A stretch of DNA of 64,000 nucleotides from Verrucomicrobiales bacterium (GTDB lineage: Bacteria; Verrucomicrobiota; Verrucomicrobiia; Verrucomicrobiales; DEV007). Positions 62,455 to 64,000 of the stretch are shown here, piece by piece. The translations under genes and the position numbers were made by a program. Position 1 is the first letter of the stretch, and every line of letters begins with the position of its first letter. The stretch is taken from contig PAAG01000048.1 in assembly GCA_002698785.1 (NCBI GenBank), positions 53,708 to 117,707 of the forward strand, written 5' to 3'. The notes under the pieces are model-generated. The model was not told the origin of the DNA. It did no database searches and saw only the letters and a program-made list of their open reading frames with translations.

Positions 62455-63220
62455 GGCGGCAAGCGGAATGATCTCCCTGAGCATGACGAGTGCGCCTGTC
62501 GTGCTCGATTCGATGACCACCGGAAAAGATTTCTGCAATCGTAGTTGGAGAAAGGGGGAGAGAGTGGCGATGAACGCGGCGATTTACGCAGAGTACGGAA
62601 TCGCCGATTTCAGAAATCACGTCGAGATCGTGGGTCACTAGCAGGACTGTCATGGATTTCTGTAACACCTTGAGCGTCTCTAGAAATTGTTCTTCTACTG
62701 AGAGGTCAATATTGGCGGTGGGCTCGTCGAGCAAGAGCACTTTCGGTTGGCTCGCTAAGGCTCTTGCGATGAGGACCCTCTGGCGCTGGCCGCCGGAGAG
62801 GTCCGCGAAAGGTTTTGAAGCTACATCTGCAAGACCGACCATTTCAAGGGCATCTCGAGCTTTGGCCCTGCAGTCTCTGGAATACCCACCCAGGCGGAGC
62901 CGATCTAGTCTACCCATGAGAACAATTTCCAAGGCAGAAATAGGAAAAAGTGGATCAAAACGGATGGATTGTGGCACATAGCCCATATCTTTCCGAGCTG
63001 CTTTCGGGGACTTTCCGAAAACCCGGACCTCTCCGCTTGTGGGGTCCAGTAGTCCTAGGATAATCCTCAACAAAGTCGATTTCCCTCCGCCGTTTGGGCC
63101 AATGATACAGAGTGATTCCCCTACTTTGATTGACGCATTTACATCATCAAGAACAAGGGTGCTGCCAAACTTGTGTGTCACATTGCTGAGACCAACGGCG
63201 ACCTGCGGTTCGAGGGACAT
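62447..63220 (-). CDS. znuC: Zinc/manganese-type ABC importer ATPase
   Basis: A 257-residue ABC ATPase: Walker A GPNGGGKS at about 41-48, Q-loop YVPQSIRFDPLFPISALEIV, signature LSGGQRQRVLIARAL, Walker B VLLLDEPTANID and switch His in VTHDLD. The C-terminus is rich in His and Arg (HRIEHDRRTRHAQGDH), which could bind metal. The ATG at 63220 (MSLEPQVAVGL) is preferred over a longer frame starting at 63358, which would run into znuA. The genes are ordered znuA-znuC-znuB in one transcript. Confidence 0.92.
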   Translation of the reverse strand: MSLEPQVAVGLSNVTHKFGSTLVLDDVNASIKVGESLCIIGPNGGGKSTLLRIILGLLDPTSGEVRVFGKSPKAARKDMGYVPQSIRFDPLFPISALEIVLMGRLDRLRLGGYSRDCRAKARDALEMVGLADVASKPFADLSGGQRQRVLIARALASQPKVLLLDEPTANIDLSVEEQFLETLKVLQKSMTVLLVTHDLDVISEIGDSVLCVNRRVHRHSLPLSPTTIAEIFSGGHRIEHDRRTRHAQGDHSACRHE

Positions 63221-63233
63221 GTAAATGATACAG

Positions 63234-64000
63234 TTATTGTGCTCCGATTTTGGCGGCAATGTCGCGAAGGTTCTGAACCGGATCTTTTGCCAGTGGATCG
63301 ATGGATACCACAGACCCTCCGATCGAATCGGCGAGCGAGCGAGCGCTGGTTTGATCAAATTGTGGTTGTACGAAGATCACTTTTACTTCATCACTCTGAG
63401 CTTGCTTGATGAGAGCTGTCAATCTCTTGGGCTCTGGGCTTCGGCCATTGATTTCGACCGGTATTTGCTTCAGCCCGTAGGCGTCAGCAAAATACCCAAA
63501 GGCACCGTGATACACATAGAATGCCTCGCCTCTGAGTGGGGCGAGCGTTTTTGCCAATTCCTTGTCGGTGTCGGTGATTGATTTTACCAGTGATTCACTG
63601 TTTTTCTGTGCCTTGGCTTTTTCCTCCTCGGATAGGATTTCTCCCAGGCTATTGGTCATTTTGCGTACCTGCTCAATCAGAAGGGCAGGAGCCAGCCATA
63701 CGTGAGGGTCGAGTTCTTCTGAACCGTGGTCGTGATCATCGTGGGCATGGTCGTGATCGTCGTGAGCATGATCGTGATCGTCGTGGGCATGGTCGTGATC
63801 GTCGTGGTCGTGGTCATGATCATCGTGGTCGTGGTCATGATCATCGTGGTCGTGGTCATGATCATCGTGGGCATGGTCATGATCATCGTGGGCATGGTCA
63901 TGATCATCGTGGGCATGGTCGTGATCGTCGTGGGCATGGTCGTGATCGTCGTGGGCATGGTCGTGATCGTCGTGGGCATGGTCGTGATCGTCGTGGGCAT
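63234..64000 (-). CDS. znuA: Zinc-type ABC importer binding protein, C-terminal part
   Basis: The 3' part of a periplasmic metal-binding protein; the 5' end is beyond the window. The visible 255 residues start in a long His/Asp-rich loop, then DPHVWLAPALLIEQV (a metal-ligand His), a helical backbone, VYHGAFGYFADAYGLKQI (another ligand His region) and VKVIFVQPQFDQTSARSLADSIGG. This is the ZnuA/TroA cluster 9 pattern. The His-rich loop favours zinc over manganese, as such loops are typical of ZnuA. It is normally encoded before the ATPase and permease genes, as here. Confidence 0.9.
   Translation of the reverse strand, partial: AHDDHDHAHDDHDHAHDDHDHAHDDHDHAHDDHDHAHDDHDHAHDDHDHDHDDHDHDHDDHDHDHDDHDHAHDDHDHAHDDHDHAHDDHDHGSEELDPHVWLAPALLIEQVRKMTNSLGEILSEEEKAKAQKNSESLVKSITDTDKELAKTLAPLRGEAFYVYHGAFGYFADAYGLKQIPVEINGRSPEPKRLTALIKQAQSDEVKVIFVQPQFDQTSARSLADSIGGSVVSIDPLAKDPVQNLRDIAAKIGAQ
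63728..64000 (-). repeat. Thirteen 21-bp tandem repeats within znuA
   Basis: A tandem array with a 21-base unit, each encoding a heptad of the form H-(A/D/G)-H-D-D-H-D on the minus strand. Units fall into blocks that differ at silent sites (GAT/GAC, CAT/CAC) and at the Ala/Asp codon, so expansion has occurred in steps. The array reaches the window edge and is probably longer. The protein segment would bind several metal ions. Confidence 0.93.

Noticed and set aside
63728..64000. Possible CRISPR array or intergenic satellite
   Set aside because: The 21-bp units are contiguous with no spacers and are in frame inside znuA.
1..64000. tRNA, rRNA, insertion sequence or prophage genes
   Set aside because: No tRNA T-arm consensus outside coding genes, no rRNA-like blocks and no transposase, integrase or phage structural protein was seen.

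Overview
The window reads as chromosome of a Gram-negative, diderm bacterium. LpxK (lipid A), LPS-type Wzm/Wzt export, WaaL-like ligases and a GspE/GspF/pseudopilin cluster point to an outer membrane. GC is moderate, genes are tightly packed, and many starts lack a strong Shine-Dalgarno. A GbsR-like regulator placed before a sugar-polymer locus, prepilins of the AFS(M/L)IEL type and a eukaryote-type HisA suggest the PVC group, most likely Verrucomicrobiota. This placement is inference; no rRNA gene is present.

Region 1 (1-15.3 kb) is mostly housekeeping: the 3' end of glycyl-tRNA synthetase, a 1573-residue DUF4011 helicase-nuclease (possible single-gene phage defence), a type II NADH dehydrogenase fused to cNMP-binding and CBS domains, a DUF456 membrane protein, lpxK, RNase PH, an ECF sigma factor, ftsH with a clear terminator, a lipoprotein-like polysaccharide deacetylase and MTA phosphorylase. 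Region 2 (15.4-23.7 kb) holds an L,D-transpeptidase-like protein whose catalytic Cys is Ser, then two GspE/PilB ATPases, GspF/PilC, a pseudopilin and an uncharacterised protein that may be a decayed kinase fold.

Region 3 (23.8-53.6 kb) is one long plus-strand surface-polysaccharide locus. It runs: sugar aminotransferase, GbsR-like regulator behind two inverted repeats, GDP-fucose synthesis (fcl, gmd), ABC exporter (wzm, wzt with a glycan-binding tail), methyltransferase, MBOAT plus AlgX/J-like O-acetylation pair, a nonulosonate-like module (Gmd-like reductase/dehydratase, NeuB fused to a second TIM barrel, CMP-sugar synthetase, DapA-like aldolase, HP-motif transferase), several GT2/GT4 transferases, two PAPS-type sulfotransferase-like proteins, an epimerase, an initiating phosphoglycosyl transferase, a CapD/WbpM dehydratase and two tandem O-antigen ligase/polymerase-like proteins. 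Together they could make a fucose-containing, sulfated and O-acetylated polymer carrying an unusual acidic sugar. The nonulosonate-like module lacks any NeuC, PseB/C/G or LegB/C/G homologue in the window and is the best candidate for new chemistry.

Region 4 (53.5-64 kb) is entirely minus strand: an M16 peptidase (tail-to-tail overlap with the last ligase gene), a eukaryote-type HisA, a GT2 fused to a nucleotide-binding domain, a strong terminator, rplY, prs, a soluble hybrid histidine kinase and a zinc-type ABC importer (znuB, znuC and the 3' part of znuA). The znuA gene carries thirteen 21-bp repeats encoding a His/Asp-rich loop and runs off the end. No tRNA, rRNA, IS element, phage gene or CRISPR array was found.
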